A stretch of DNA of 64,000 bases, from positions 1-64,000 of the forward strand of contig JAKASR010000016.1 in NCBI GenBank assembly GCA_021818955.1. Reading direction: 5' to 3'. The position numbers and the translations under genes were made by a program. This document shows, in pieces, positions 8,265-15,921 of this stretch. Each line of letters opens with the position of its first letter. Position 1 is the first letter of the stretch. Under the pieces are notes generated by a model. The model was not told the origin of the DNA, made no database searches, and was given only the letters and a program-made list of their open reading frames with translations. Source of the stretch: Acidobacteriota bacterium. GTDB taxonomy: Bacteria; Acidobacteriota; Terriglobia; Terriglobales; SCQP01.

Positions 8265-9191
8265 CTACTTGCTGGCTTGACTAACTGAGCACGTGACCCG
8301 GAAATCGCAGCTACGACATTTCCACGGCTTGGGAAGATGGGGTCGTTCCCCTCTATCTACTCCTGCGAAGGCAGTCAAAGTTTCCTCCGCCCTGGCGCGA
8401 TCTACCGGTTGCTCATAGGTATCGGTATTGCTCTCTTCACCGATCTCGATTTGCACCCGCTTCTTCTGACGTTGGAAAAAATAACCGTACAAATCAGCCT
8501 GCGCAATGGCGACCGGCTTCACAAAATTCATGAGGTACCGGTTCCGCGTACTCTTGTATTCGTAGACAAACTCCTCGGTGAGCCCGTCCGGCTCACCGAC
8601 GACGGTATATGTTCGCCAAGGAAAATTCCATCGCACAGTAGGATGCCATTCGGCCCGGGATGAGTGAAAGAACATGCCACGCATCAATGGGTGTTCCTCA
8701 ACATCACCTATGCGAACATTGCGTGCCGCGGCCTCACGTTCAAAATCTCTTTTCATCTCTTTCGGCTGATCGGGATGGATATACCGGACCGGTTTGCCCC
8801 CCTTATCTACCGTGTCGAAGGCACTGTAATAGACTTCGACATCAGCCGGCTTTTTTGGCGTTTGCCTGCGCAACATTTCCACGTCAGCGAGCGTAATCTC
8901 GCGACCGATGTCCAGCAAAGCCTCGCCGCGCCGAGGTAACTTGTCGATGAGGCCCAGCCGATGGGCATATCCTATCCGGTCTTGCAAATAAACGGCAAAG
9001 AACATTAGCTCATTAGCCCGACTTTTCAGGACTGCTTGTTGGGTACACCACCAATGCTGCGCCACATTATGCACGCCGACAAAAGTAAGGCCGGTTCCAG
9101 CGCCTCTCCTCTTCTTTTCCGCTGTAAGCAAGCGCTCCATGACCTTACGGTCTTGAATGAGTTCGCTTGCCTTACTTTCGATGTCACTCAT
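8265..9191 (-). CDS. Solitary Cas4-like PD-(D/E)XK nuclease with Fe-S cluster cysteines
   Basis: The 308-residue protein has the RecB/Cas4 nuclease signature in order: an upstream His region (His176 or His183), GEPDG with Asp202, EYK with Glu211 and Lys213, then QADLY (Gln231, Tyr235). An N-terminal Cys49 and a C-terminal Cys292-x2-Cys295-x5-Cys301 match the four cluster cysteines of Cas4, including the spacing of the last three. A metal-dependent DNA nuclease with a 4Fe-4S cluster is therefore likely. ATG 9191 has GGGA upstream; a TTG six codons earlier is less likely. The gene looks less GC-rich than its neighbours. There is no cas1, cas2 or CRISPR array in the window, so the role may be repair, mobile-element or defence related. 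The function is inferred from motifs only. Confidence 0.7.
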   Translation of the reverse strand: MSDIESKASELIQDRKVMERLLTAEKKRRGAGTGLTFVGVHNVAQHWWCTQQAVLKSRANELMFFAVYLQDRIGYAHRLGLIDKLPRRGEALLDIGREITLADVEMLRRQTPKKPADVEVYYSAFDTVDKGGKPVRYIHPDQPKEMKRDFEREAAARNVRIGDVEEHPLMRGMFFHSSRAEWHPTVRWNFPWRTYTVVGEPDGLTEEFVYEYKSTRNRYLMNFVKPVAIAQADLYGYFFQRQKKRVQIEIGEESNTDTYEQPVDRARAEETLTAFAGVDRGERPHLPKPWKCRSCDFRVTCSVSQASK

Positions 9192-9233
9192 GGTAAATCC
9201 CGGAACCAATCCTCAAGCGATTAGGCGAGCGCA

Positions 9234-11207
9234 TTAGGGCAGGGGGTTGGTGAAGCCCGGGGGCGGGGTGAGCGAAGCGCCGGGGATGACGACCGGGGTG
9301 ACGCCGGTTTGGGCGCAGCTCATTGGCGGCGGGAAATGATTGACCACGCCATCGGGGATTTCCGCCTGCGCGGCGGGGATGGGCGGCAGGGCGCCGGCGA
9401 GGCGGGCGGGATCGAAGCCGCCGAGCAGATCGGTCAGGCGGGGATTGGCATCGCGCGGGCCGGCGGGCAAGTAGGGTTTTTCGTCCGGCAGCGAGGCCAG
9501 CGCCGGCAAGCGGAACAGCAGGTCGAGGAATTTGGCGAAGGAGCCGGTATCGCCGGGGGCGGAGACGATGGCGCCGGATTTGGCGTAGGGGGAGATGAGC
9601 AGCAGCGGGATGCGCGGGCCGTCGCCGCAGGGATGGCGATCGGGGCAGGTTTCAAAGCGCGGCGGCGGCACGTGGTCGTAGAAGCCTTCCGAATCGTCCC
9701 AGGTCACGATGATGACGGAACTTTTCCAATAGGGGCCGCGGGCGACGGCGTTGACGACTTTGGCGACCAGCGATTCGGAGAGCTGCGAATCGGAATAGCC
9801 GGGGTGATCGTCGTCGCCATCCATGCCGGCGGCGAGCGGATTGGCGGGCACCCAGCCGAAGGGGTTTTTGAATCCGCCTTTGATGAAGACCACGCTGCGC
9901 GCGGGCAGGCGGCGATTTTGGAGGGCGGGAAAGAAAGCGGTCAGATCGTGTTCGCCGCGCCAGAGCGGCGGGTTTTGGCGGATATAGCCGAAATACTGCG
10001 GGGCGTTGTGATGCGGGATGTAGGCGGGGTGATGATTGCCGCGGCCGTTGCCGAAGCCTTCCTGATACCAGGCCCAGGGCACGGCGCGGCGATCGAGGCG
10101 CACCAGCTCGGCGATATCGGCTTGAATGTCGCCATCGTCTTTTTTAGCCAGACGGGCGTTGCGTCCGCTCAAGGTGAGCATGAGGGTGGCGTAGGTCTGA
10201 TCGAGCTGATGCGGCGGGAGGGCCTGGCGGGGAGAGGCATAAGGGCCGAAGGCGGGATTGATGTCGTTGACGACAGGCTCGCCGGGCGCGTACAGGGAAC
10301 GAAACGCTTGGCGCGGATGGCGGGCGGCCTGGGTCATGCCGGTTTGGGCGGCGATCAAGTCGATATTGCCGGGGGTAGAGGGGCCGGTCATCGCCTGGAA
10401 GATGTGATCGTAGAGGGCGAAGCGGTGGGCATACATCCAGAGAAAGGGGATGGTGGCGCAATCCTCATGCGCCATGGTGAGCAGGCCGAGCTGATGCGCG
10501 TATTGCGGGCTGGCGTGCTGTTGGAGCAGGTGCTGTTCTTCGCCGGCGATGAAACGATCCATGCGGCCGCCATCCATTTTGGCGAGCAGCGCCCGGCGGG
10601 AGTGGTTGGCGTCGGAGGAGTCGGCGGCGTGGAGCAGAAAAGGAACGATCCAGGTCCCGCCGATCGGGTCCCACTGGCGGAAACCGTGGGCGCGAGCTTC
10701 GGCGGTGGCGAGATTATCGGCGCCGGGAAAGGAGCCGAAATAGGAATCAAACGAGCGGTTTTCCTGGTAAACGACGAAGACGTGGCGAATGCGGGCGCGC
10801 AGAAGCGCGATGAGCCGGCGGCGAGCGCCTTGAGCCGCCGAAGCGGCACGGCCGCTTTTACTTTTAGGCGCTGACACTTTCGCAAAGGTCCGGCCGAAAC
10901 CGGACGCATTGCGAATACTCATGGATGCCGGGCATGGCCAGGCGCAATTCCTGCGGAATTGCTTTGTATCGTCGTTAATAGGCGCGGGACCTAATAGGAA
11001 CCCCGCGCGAAAGCGGCCTGCGGGCATTGCTTGAGGCAATTTCTTCGAAATTGCCAATGACGAAAACTTCTGTCCGACTCGGCCGTTAACGCTTGAGGCG
11101 GCCGGGGCTTGGGCGGCGGCGGACAAGCCGAGGCCCACAGCAGCCAGGAGGAGCCAGCGGAAAATGCGGGCGCGAGCGGAGGATGCGGATGAAGACTGAA
11201 CCAGCAA
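9234..11207 (-). CDS. Secreted phosphoesterase (phospholipase C / acid phosphatase family) with in-frame repeat insertion
   Basis: Protein of about 657 residues in the PF04185-type phosphoesterase family, which cleaves phosphate esters such as phospholipids outside the cytoplasm. Family motifs are YQENRSFDSYFG near the start of the mature domain and TWDDSEGFYDHVPPP near the C-terminus. A signal peptide (about 12-34) precedes them. Residues 39-122 are not family sequence: they are the translation of a composite repeat (10843-11094), which is 252 bases long and has no stop in this frame. No ATG lies before the signal peptide. TTG 11207 fits best because GGGGAG stands 8 bases upstream, while TTG 11213 is too close to it. 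Whether the repeat-derived linker is tolerated in a working enzyme is unknown. Confidence 0.82.
   Translation of the reverse strand: MLVQSSSASSARARIFRWLLLAAVGLGLSAAAQAPAASSVNGRVGQKFSSLAISKKLPQAMPAGRFRAGFLLGPAPINDDTKQFRRNCAWPCPASMSIRNASGFGRTFAKVSAPKSKSGRAASAAQGARRRLIALLRARIRHVFVVYQENRSFDSYFGSFPGADNLATAEARAHGFRQWDPIGGTWIVPFLLHAADSSDANHSRRALLAKMDGGRMDRFIAGEEQHLLQQHASPQYAHQLGLLTMAHEDCATIPFLWMYAHRFALYDHIFQAMTGPSTPGNIDLIAAQTGMTQAARHPRQAFRSLYAPGEPVVNDINPAFGPYASPRQALPPHQLDQTYATLMLTLSGRNARLAKKDDGDIQADIAELVRLDRRAVPWAWYQEGFGNGRGNHHPAYIPHHNAPQYFGYIRQNPPLWRGEHDLTAFFPALQNRRLPARSVVFIKGGFKNPFGWVPANPLAAGMDGDDDHPGYSDSQLSESLVAKVVNAVARGPYWKSSVIIVTWDDSEGFYDHVPPPRFETCPDRHPCGDGPRIPLLLISPYAKSGAIVSAPGDTGSFAKFLDLLFRLPALASLPDEKPYLPAGPRDANPRLTDLLGGFDPARLAGALPPIPAAQAEIPDGVVNHFPPPMSCAQTGVTPVVIPGASLTPPPGFTNPLP
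10843..11094. repeat. Composite MITE-like repeat, copy B (most complete)
   Basis: All modules are present in order: the left end with GCGGCACGGCCGC, a GTCCGG-CCGAAA-CCGGAC hairpin, the GCAATTCC-TGC-GGAATTGC palindrome, the CGCGGG...CCCGCG stem, the AATTTC-TTC-GAAATT palindrome, and the right end CGGCCGTTAACGCTT. The left end (AAGCGGCACGGCCG, 10841-10854) and the reverse complement of the right end (AAGCGTTAACGGCCG) are imperfect terminal inverted repeats. The copy lies inside the phosphoesterase coding frame. Confidence 0.85.
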
Positions 11208-11288
11208 GGCCAAATCTCCCCAAGCGGCCCGGATTGCAGCCGCGATTGTGACTGCGGGCGCAAGGCGCAGAATGCGAAAGCTCTATTG

Positions 11289-11344
11289 TATGCCGGCCCG
11301 GCATAAAACCAGGGGTGATCAAGCCCGCACAATTTTAAAAATTG
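11289..11344. other. Two palindromes between the aconitase-like and phosphoesterase genes
   Basis: A 17-base palindrome (TATGCCGG-C-CCGGCATA, 11289-11305) and a 15-base palindrome (CAATTTT-A-AAAATTG, 11330-11344) lie between the stop of the aconitase-like gene and the start of the phosphoesterase gene. They may end transcription or be protein sites. Neither is followed by a T-run on the minus strand. Confidence 0.45.
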
Positions 11345-11398
11345 CGAAAAACCACGCTCAAGCCATGACTGCCGAAGCGGTGAAGCGGAGCGGCGGTA

Positions 11399-13396
11399 TT
11401 ATTCCCCATCCCAGGCGCGGATTTCGCCGGCCAGGGCGCTGGCGGCGACGGTCAGCGGGCTGGCGAGGTAGAGCTGTCCGGGGCCGCTGCGGCCGGGGAA
11501 GTTGCGGTTTTGGGCGCTGATGGCGATCTGATCGGGGCGGGTAGTGACGCCGGGGCCGGCATTGATGCAGGCGCCGCAACCCGGCTCGATGACGAGCGCG
11601 CCGGCGCGCGCGAAAATTTCCAGATAGCCGCGCTGGCGGCAATATTCGCGGGTGGCCTGCGAACCGAACTGGATATAGAAGCGCACCGAATCGGGCACGC
11701 GGCGGCCGCGCTTGAGCGCCGCAGCGAGCACGCGGGCGTACATATCCATATCCTCATTTTTACCGGCGGTGCAGGCGCCGCCGTAGGCGATTTCGACGCG
11801 CACCGGGGCGGGCAGCTCGTCGATGAAGACGCCGCGGCCGGGATCGCCGGGCAAGGCGACCAGGGGGCGGAGGGCGGAGGCGTCGATGGCGATTTCGGCG
11901 GCGTATTGGGCGCCGGAGTCGCTTTGCCAATAATGCCCGGTGGAAGGATCGCGGCAGAGGCGGTCGGCTTCGAGCCGGGTGAAGCCGCGGCGGTCGCATA
12001 AAAATTCCACGGCGCGGCGGTCGGGAGCGACGATGCCGGTGAAGCCTCCGATTTCGGCGGCCATGTTGGTGAGGGTGGCGCGCTCATCGACGCTCATCGC
12101 CTCGACCGCCTCGCCGGCGTACTCGATGACTTTGCCGATGGCGCCGCCGCTTTTTACCAGCGGCTGGCGGAGGATTTCCAGGATGACGTCTTTGGCGGCG
12201 AGGCGGGGAGCGAGGCGTCCGCGAATGGCGACGCGCACCGACTCGGGGGTTTGGACGCGGACGTCGTGCGTCATCCAGGCATTGAAGACGTCGGTGGTGC
12301 CGATGCCGAAGGCGAGCGCGCCGATGGCGCCGGAGTGCGGGGTGTGGGAATCGGAGCCGACGATCAACTGACCGGGCAGGGCATAGCTTTCGAGCACGAT
12401 GCTGTGGCAGATGCCTTCGGAGCCTTTGCGGCCGGCCAGCTCGCCATGCAGGCGGATGCCCTGGCGGCGGGCGAAGTCTTCCTGCTTGAGCTTCAATTGA
12501 GCGGCGAGGTCGAGCAGGCCGAGGGCGCGCTTTTCCGGCGGCAGGGTTTCATCGAGGAAGGTGAGATGGTCGCGGAAAAAGACGATGGTTTCCGGATCGT
12601 TGACCGGGGCATCGGCGCCGACCAGTTGCTCGAAAAAGATCGCCGCCATGGGGGTGACGTACTCATGGCTGAAGCGCAGATCGGCGCGGGCAAAGCCGGC
12701 GTCGCCGGGCCGGACCGCGGGGGCGCCGTCCTGGGGTGAAAGGTTGAGCAGGTGGCGGGCGAGGATTTTTTCCGCCAGGGTCATGGGGCGCGGCGGGGTG
12801 GAGATGGGGGGCAAGGCGATTTCGCCGGCCAGGCGCTGCCGGTTGTAATCGAACAATCCGCCGGCGCGGATGATGCCGGCGGTAATCGCATCCTGGCCGC
12901 GGGTGAATTCCTCGAGCGGGATGGAATCGCCGCGGCGAATGCGCTCGATCAGGCCGAAATCGGTGGAGGTGAGCAGTCCGAGATTCTGGCAATTCTGGCG
13001 GTAGATGCGCTCGTGGTTTTCGGCAATCACCAGGCGGATGCCGGCGCAAAGCTCGGCATAGGGCGACTGCTCGCGGCTGGAGCCTTTGCCGCGACGCTTG
13101 CCGGAAACGCAAACGGAGAAGCCGCCGCGGCGCACGTGGTTGCGTCCGAGGGGCAGCTCGCCGCCGCATTTCAGCCCGGTGTAGGGCCAATCGCCCAGAG
13201 TCTGATCGAAATAAAAGCAGATGTGCGCGGGGGTGATCTCGTCGGTGGAGATATCGTCGCGCAGCTTGATGGAGGGATTCCAGTCGAGGTCTTCGCCGGC
13301 GAGCTGGCGGCGAATCAGGGCGGGATCCTCGGTAAGAAAAAGGATGCGTCCGGGAAAGCTGACCTGCTGCGCTCCGGATGCGGCCGCGCGTCCCAT
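11399..13396 (-). CDS. Aconitase / isopropylmalate isomerase family enzyme with swapped domain order
   Basis: The 665-residue protein combines both halves of the aconitase superfamily in reversed order. The swivel (small-subunit, LeuD-like) domain comes first (about 35-215, with IKLRDDISTDEITPAH and RGKGSSREQSP). The 4Fe-4S catalytic domain follows (about 230-665). That domain keeps GICHSIVLES, GSDSHTPHSGAIG and all three cluster cysteines, in GGACTAGK and in PGCGACINAG. Such enzymes isomerise hydroxy-acids by dehydration and rehydration. The substrate could be citrate, isopropylmalate or a related acid. No leuC or leuD accompanies the leuA-leuB genes of this window, so isopropylmalate is worth testing. 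The start is ATG 13396. Family is firm, substrate open. Confidence 0.85.
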   Translation of the reverse strand: MGRAAASGAQQVSFPGRILFLTEDPALIRRQLAGEDLDWNPSIKLRDDISTDEITPAHICFYFDQTLGDWPYTGLKCGGELPLGRNHVRRGGFSVCVSGKRRGKGSSREQSPYAELCAGIRLVIAENHERIYRQNCQNLGLLTSTDFGLIERIRRGDSIPLEEFTRGQDAITAGIIRAGGLFDYNRQRLAGEIALPPISTPPRPMTLAEKILARHLLNLSPQDGAPAVRPGDAGFARADLRFSHEYVTPMAAIFFEQLVGADAPVNDPETIVFFRDHLTFLDETLPPEKRALGLLDLAAQLKLKQEDFARRQGIRLHGELAGRKGSEGICHSIVLESYALPGQLIVGSDSHTPHSGAIGALAFGIGTTDVFNAWMTHDVRVQTPESVRVAIRGRLAPRLAAKDVILEILRQPLVKSGGAIGKVIEYAGEAVEAMSVDERATLTNMAAEIGGFTGIVAPDRRAVEFLCDRRGFTRLEADRLCRDPSTGHYWQSDSGAQYAAEIAIDASALRPLVALPGDPGRGVFIDELPAPVRVEIAYGGACTAGKNEDMDMYARVLAAALKRGRRVPDSVRFYIQFGSQATREYCRQRGYLEIFARAGALVIEPGCGACINAGPGVTTRPDQIAISAQNRNFPGRSGPGQLYLASPLTVAASALAGEIRAWDGE

Positions 13397-13432
13397 GCGC
13401 TTAGTTTAACGCGAGAAGGCGGATTGGGAAGG

Positions 13433-13545
13433 CGCAGAGCGCAAAGCACAGAGCACAGAGCGCAGAGCACAGAGCGCAGAGCACAAAGCGCAGAGCACAA
13501 AGCGCAAAGCACAGAGCACAAGGCACAAGGCACAGAGCGCAGAGC
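13433..13545. repeat. Heptanucleotide array CRCARRG, about 16 units
   Basis: About sixteen CRCARRG units begin 36 bases upstream of the aconitase-like start codon, in the divergent gap that also holds the VWFA gene promoter region. Together with the next array they fill most of 13397-13881. Confidence 0.9.
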
Positions 13546-13546
13546 C

Positions 13547-13605
13547 GGAATTTACCTGGGCGCAGCCCGGCATGCCGGGCTGCTTTCCACGGAAGGAAAA
13601 AAGCG
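13547..13605. repeat. Hairpin cassette between heptamer arrays, copy 2
   Basis: This roughly 60-bp block closely matches 508-566. It contains a perfect 22-bp palindrome at 13563-13584 (left arm GCAGCCCGGCA), then TTTCCACGGAA and an A-rich tail leading into the next heptamer array. Confidence 0.75.
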
Positions 13606-13749
13606 CAGAGAACAAAGCACAAGGCACAAAGCGCAGAGCGCAGAGCGCAGAGCGCAGAGCGCAGAGCAAAGGGCGCAGGGCACAGGGCACAGGGCGCAGA
13701 GCGCAGAGCGCAAAGCGCAGAGCACAAAGCGCAAAGCACAGAGCGCAGA
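13604..13749. repeat. Heptanucleotide array CRCARRG, about 21 units
   Basis: The longest array, about 21 units with minor variants such as CACAGGG and CAAAGGG. Bases 13750-13881, up to the VWFA gene, are A-rich and hold no gene. The promoter was not identified. Confidence 0.9.
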
Positions 13750-13881
13750 ACTGAAGAAGGCGGGAGACAGAAAAACAGCAGGAAGTAGAAAGCAGAAAGC
13801 GGCGAGGGCGGATTCCATTGACATTGGAACGATGGAGCGGATAATTACAGTCAGATATATGAAATCTGGATTTATAAACTT

Positions 13882-15594
13882 ATGAAACCCGGATGCGCAA
13901 AGCGGCTGCTAATAATTTTATTGACGCCGGGATGCGCGGCGGCCGGGGCGCAGGCGCAGAAGCCGCCGCCGATCAAGTTTCACAAGCAGGTGACCAACGT
14001 CCACCTGACGCTGCACGCGACGGACCGGCAAGGGAACCCGGTAACCGATCTGAAGCCGGGAGATTTTGTGGTGTTGGAAAACGGGCGGCCGCAGCGGCTG
14101 ACGGAGTTCCGTCCGGACTGGAGCAACCCCGCGCTCAAGCTGAATACCGAAGCCACCGGAAACGCTGCGGGCGCGCCCGGGCAATTAAGCCCGCTGATGG
14201 CGCCAATCTATACCGCTTTCGTCGTGGATGAAATGCATTTGACCATGGAGGGCAGGAATCGCGCCCTCGAGGCGCTGGAGCGCTACAGCCGGAATTTGAA
14301 CGGCAATCGCATGTGGGCGCTGTTCACGCTGCGGCGGCAGGCGCACATCGTGCAGTTTTTCACCCACGACGCGGCTCGTTTCCGGCAGGCGGCGGCGCGA
14401 ATCCTGCACGATCCGCTGCCCTACGCGAATCAGCAGAATTGGAACGAGCTGCTGCGGGAGCTGAGCGACTGCCATCGGCTCGATCAGGAAACCGGAGGAT
14501 TACTCTCAAACGATGCCGATGCGGGACAGACGGTCAGAGGGTTGAGCGGGGGCAGCGCAGTACAGCAATGCGGCATCGCCTCGGTGGATGGTTACGCGGA
14601 ACGGGCGGAAATGGAAAACCAATTCGCCCTGGATGAACTGCAAGAGCTTATACAATTTCTGGGCGGCCTGCCCGGCGACAAGCGCCTGATCTACTTCGGC
14701 GACGGATATTCGCTAAATCCCGGACGCAACGCGGCCGAAGCGTTCAGCATATACGGATTAGATCAAGGCAACAGCAACAGCATGATGCTGCACGTATATC
14801 AGCGCAACAGCTTGCGAGGCTTATCCACGGAAGCGGTGCGGGCGCAGGTGACGCTGGACATGATCAACGCGCGCGGGCTGGAAGCGCCCTATCCCGGCGG
14901 CATCAAGCCGGGGCAGCCGCGGCTACCCGTGCTTGCGGTTCCCGCGAACCGCAATTTTAAAAGCGCCAATATCGGCATGATGCCGGTGCTGGCGGAAGAA
15001 CTGGCCGAGGCGCGGCAGGTGGGCATGATGTCGGTGGCGGGCGCGACCGGCGGGCGGGCGTACTGGCAGAACAACGATCTCGATGCCGAGATGCGGCGGG
15101 CGATTGGACGGCGCGAGGGCACATATCTGGCCGCTTACCAGCCGGCGGACACGCGCCTGGACGGCCAATTCCGGCGCATCAAGATCCGGGTGCTGCGGCG
15201 CGGAGTGAAGATCCGCACGCGGCGGGGCTATTTCGCGGTGGCGCCCGCCAGCCTGCCGATTACGGCGCAGGCGGAGCCGCGGCAAATGATCCGGGGGCAG
15301 TGGTTTACGCCGCTGATGCTATCGGCGCGCAACCGCGATTTGCGCTGGCAGCGGCTGAAGAAGCTGGAATACGATCCGCTGATCCTGCTGGTGCAGGTGG
15401 CGCGGAGCGGCGCCAAGCATGCCCTGTACCGGCGGCTGTGGCTGGTGACGCTGCACCCGGGGCCGCACGGGACCACCGTTTTCGGCACCGCGCTGAAGCT
15501 GCCGCCGGGGCAATATCGCTGCCGGCTGCAGGTTTCGGAAGCCGCGAGCGGACGGCGGCGGACGCTGGTGCTGCCGATCAGGGTGGCGGAATAG
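13882..15594 (+). CDS. VWFA-related Acidobacterial domain protein, secreted
   Basis: Protein of 570 residues with a signal peptide (about 1-26, ending AGAQAQ). A short beta-rich segment follows with KPGDFVVLENGRPQ, a hallmark of the VWFA-related domain described from Acidobacteria. The von Willebrand A-like region spans about 105-430 (starting near YTAFVVDEMHLTMEG and ending with GRREGTYLAAYQP), then a C-terminal beta-rich part. These proteins are abundant in Acidobacteria; their function is not known, and adhesion or envelope roles are guesses. The start is ATG 13882. The gene is monocistronic, divergent from the aconitase-like gene across the heptamer arrays, and convergent with the efflux operon. 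The family assignment supports the phylum call for the window. Confidence 0.88.
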   Translation: MKPGCAKRLLIILLTPGCAAAGAQAQKPPPIKFHKQVTNVHLTLHATDRQGNPVTDLKPGDFVVLENGRPQRLTEFRPDWSNPALKLNTEATGNAAGAPGQLSPLMAPIYTAFVVDEMHLTMEGRNRALEALERYSRNLNGNRMWALFTLRRQAHIVQFFTHDAARFRQAAARILHDPLPYANQQNWNELLRELSDCHRLDQETGGLLSNDADAGQTVRGLSGGSAVQQCGIASVDGYAERAEMENQFALDELQELIQFLGGLPGDKRLIYFGDGYSLNPGRNAAEAFSIYGLDQGNSNSMMLHVYQRNSLRGLSTEAVRAQVTLDMINARGLEAPYPGGIKPGQPRLPVLAVPANRNFKSANIGMMPVLAEELAEARQVGMMSVAGATGGRAYWQNNDLDAEMRRAIGRREGTYLAAYQPADTRLDGQFRRIKIRVLRRGVKIRTRRGYFAVAPASLPITAQAEPRQMIRGQWFTPLMLSARNRDLRWQRLKKLEYDPLILLVQVARSGAKHALYRRLWLVTLHPGPHGTTVFGTALKLPPGQYRCRLQVSEAASGRRRTLVLPIRVAE

Positions 15595-15613
15595 GCGGAA
15601 GAAAGCAAGCCAG

Positions 15614-15694
15614 ACGGCACGGCCGCTTTTACTTTTCGGCGCTGACGCTTTCGCCAAGGTCCGGCCGAAACCGGACGCAGGGCGAATACTCCTG
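15614..15694. repeat. Composite repeat, copy C (left module only)
   Basis: Only the left module is present: GGCACGGCCGCTTTTACTTT, then the GTCCGG...CCGGAC hairpin and GGCGAATACTC. It lies in the convergent gap between the VWFA gene and the efflux pump gene. Confidence 0.8.
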
Positions 15695-15921
15695 GATAGA
15701 AAGAAGAAAGCAGTGCCGATTTTTATTCAAGCGCGGAGGAAATGCCGGTATGGATAAAAGCCTGTCCTTTAAATAAAAGCGGCTCGCCGGAAATTTTGGC
15801 GAGCGCGTAAGCGAAGAAATCGCCCAAATTCAGCCGGGCTCGATGTCCACTGGCCTTACCAAAATCACGACAGGCTTCACGCGCAACTCGCGCCTGTTCC
15901 GCAGAGACCGCTTCAACGCGC
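15695..15921. other. Intergenic stretch, no gene seen
   Basis: Spacer between repeat copy C and the 3' end of the last efflux gene. A short GGCTCGCC...GGCGAGC hairpin near 15781-15806 could serve as a terminator. No ORF here has coding character. Confidence 0.4.

Noticed and set aside
13315-13885. Several Ala-Leu-Cys and Gln-Ser-Ala rich ORFs over the heptamer arrays
   Set aside because: They are translations of the repeat in every frame. The plus-strand one overlaps the true start of the aconitase-like gene on the other strand.
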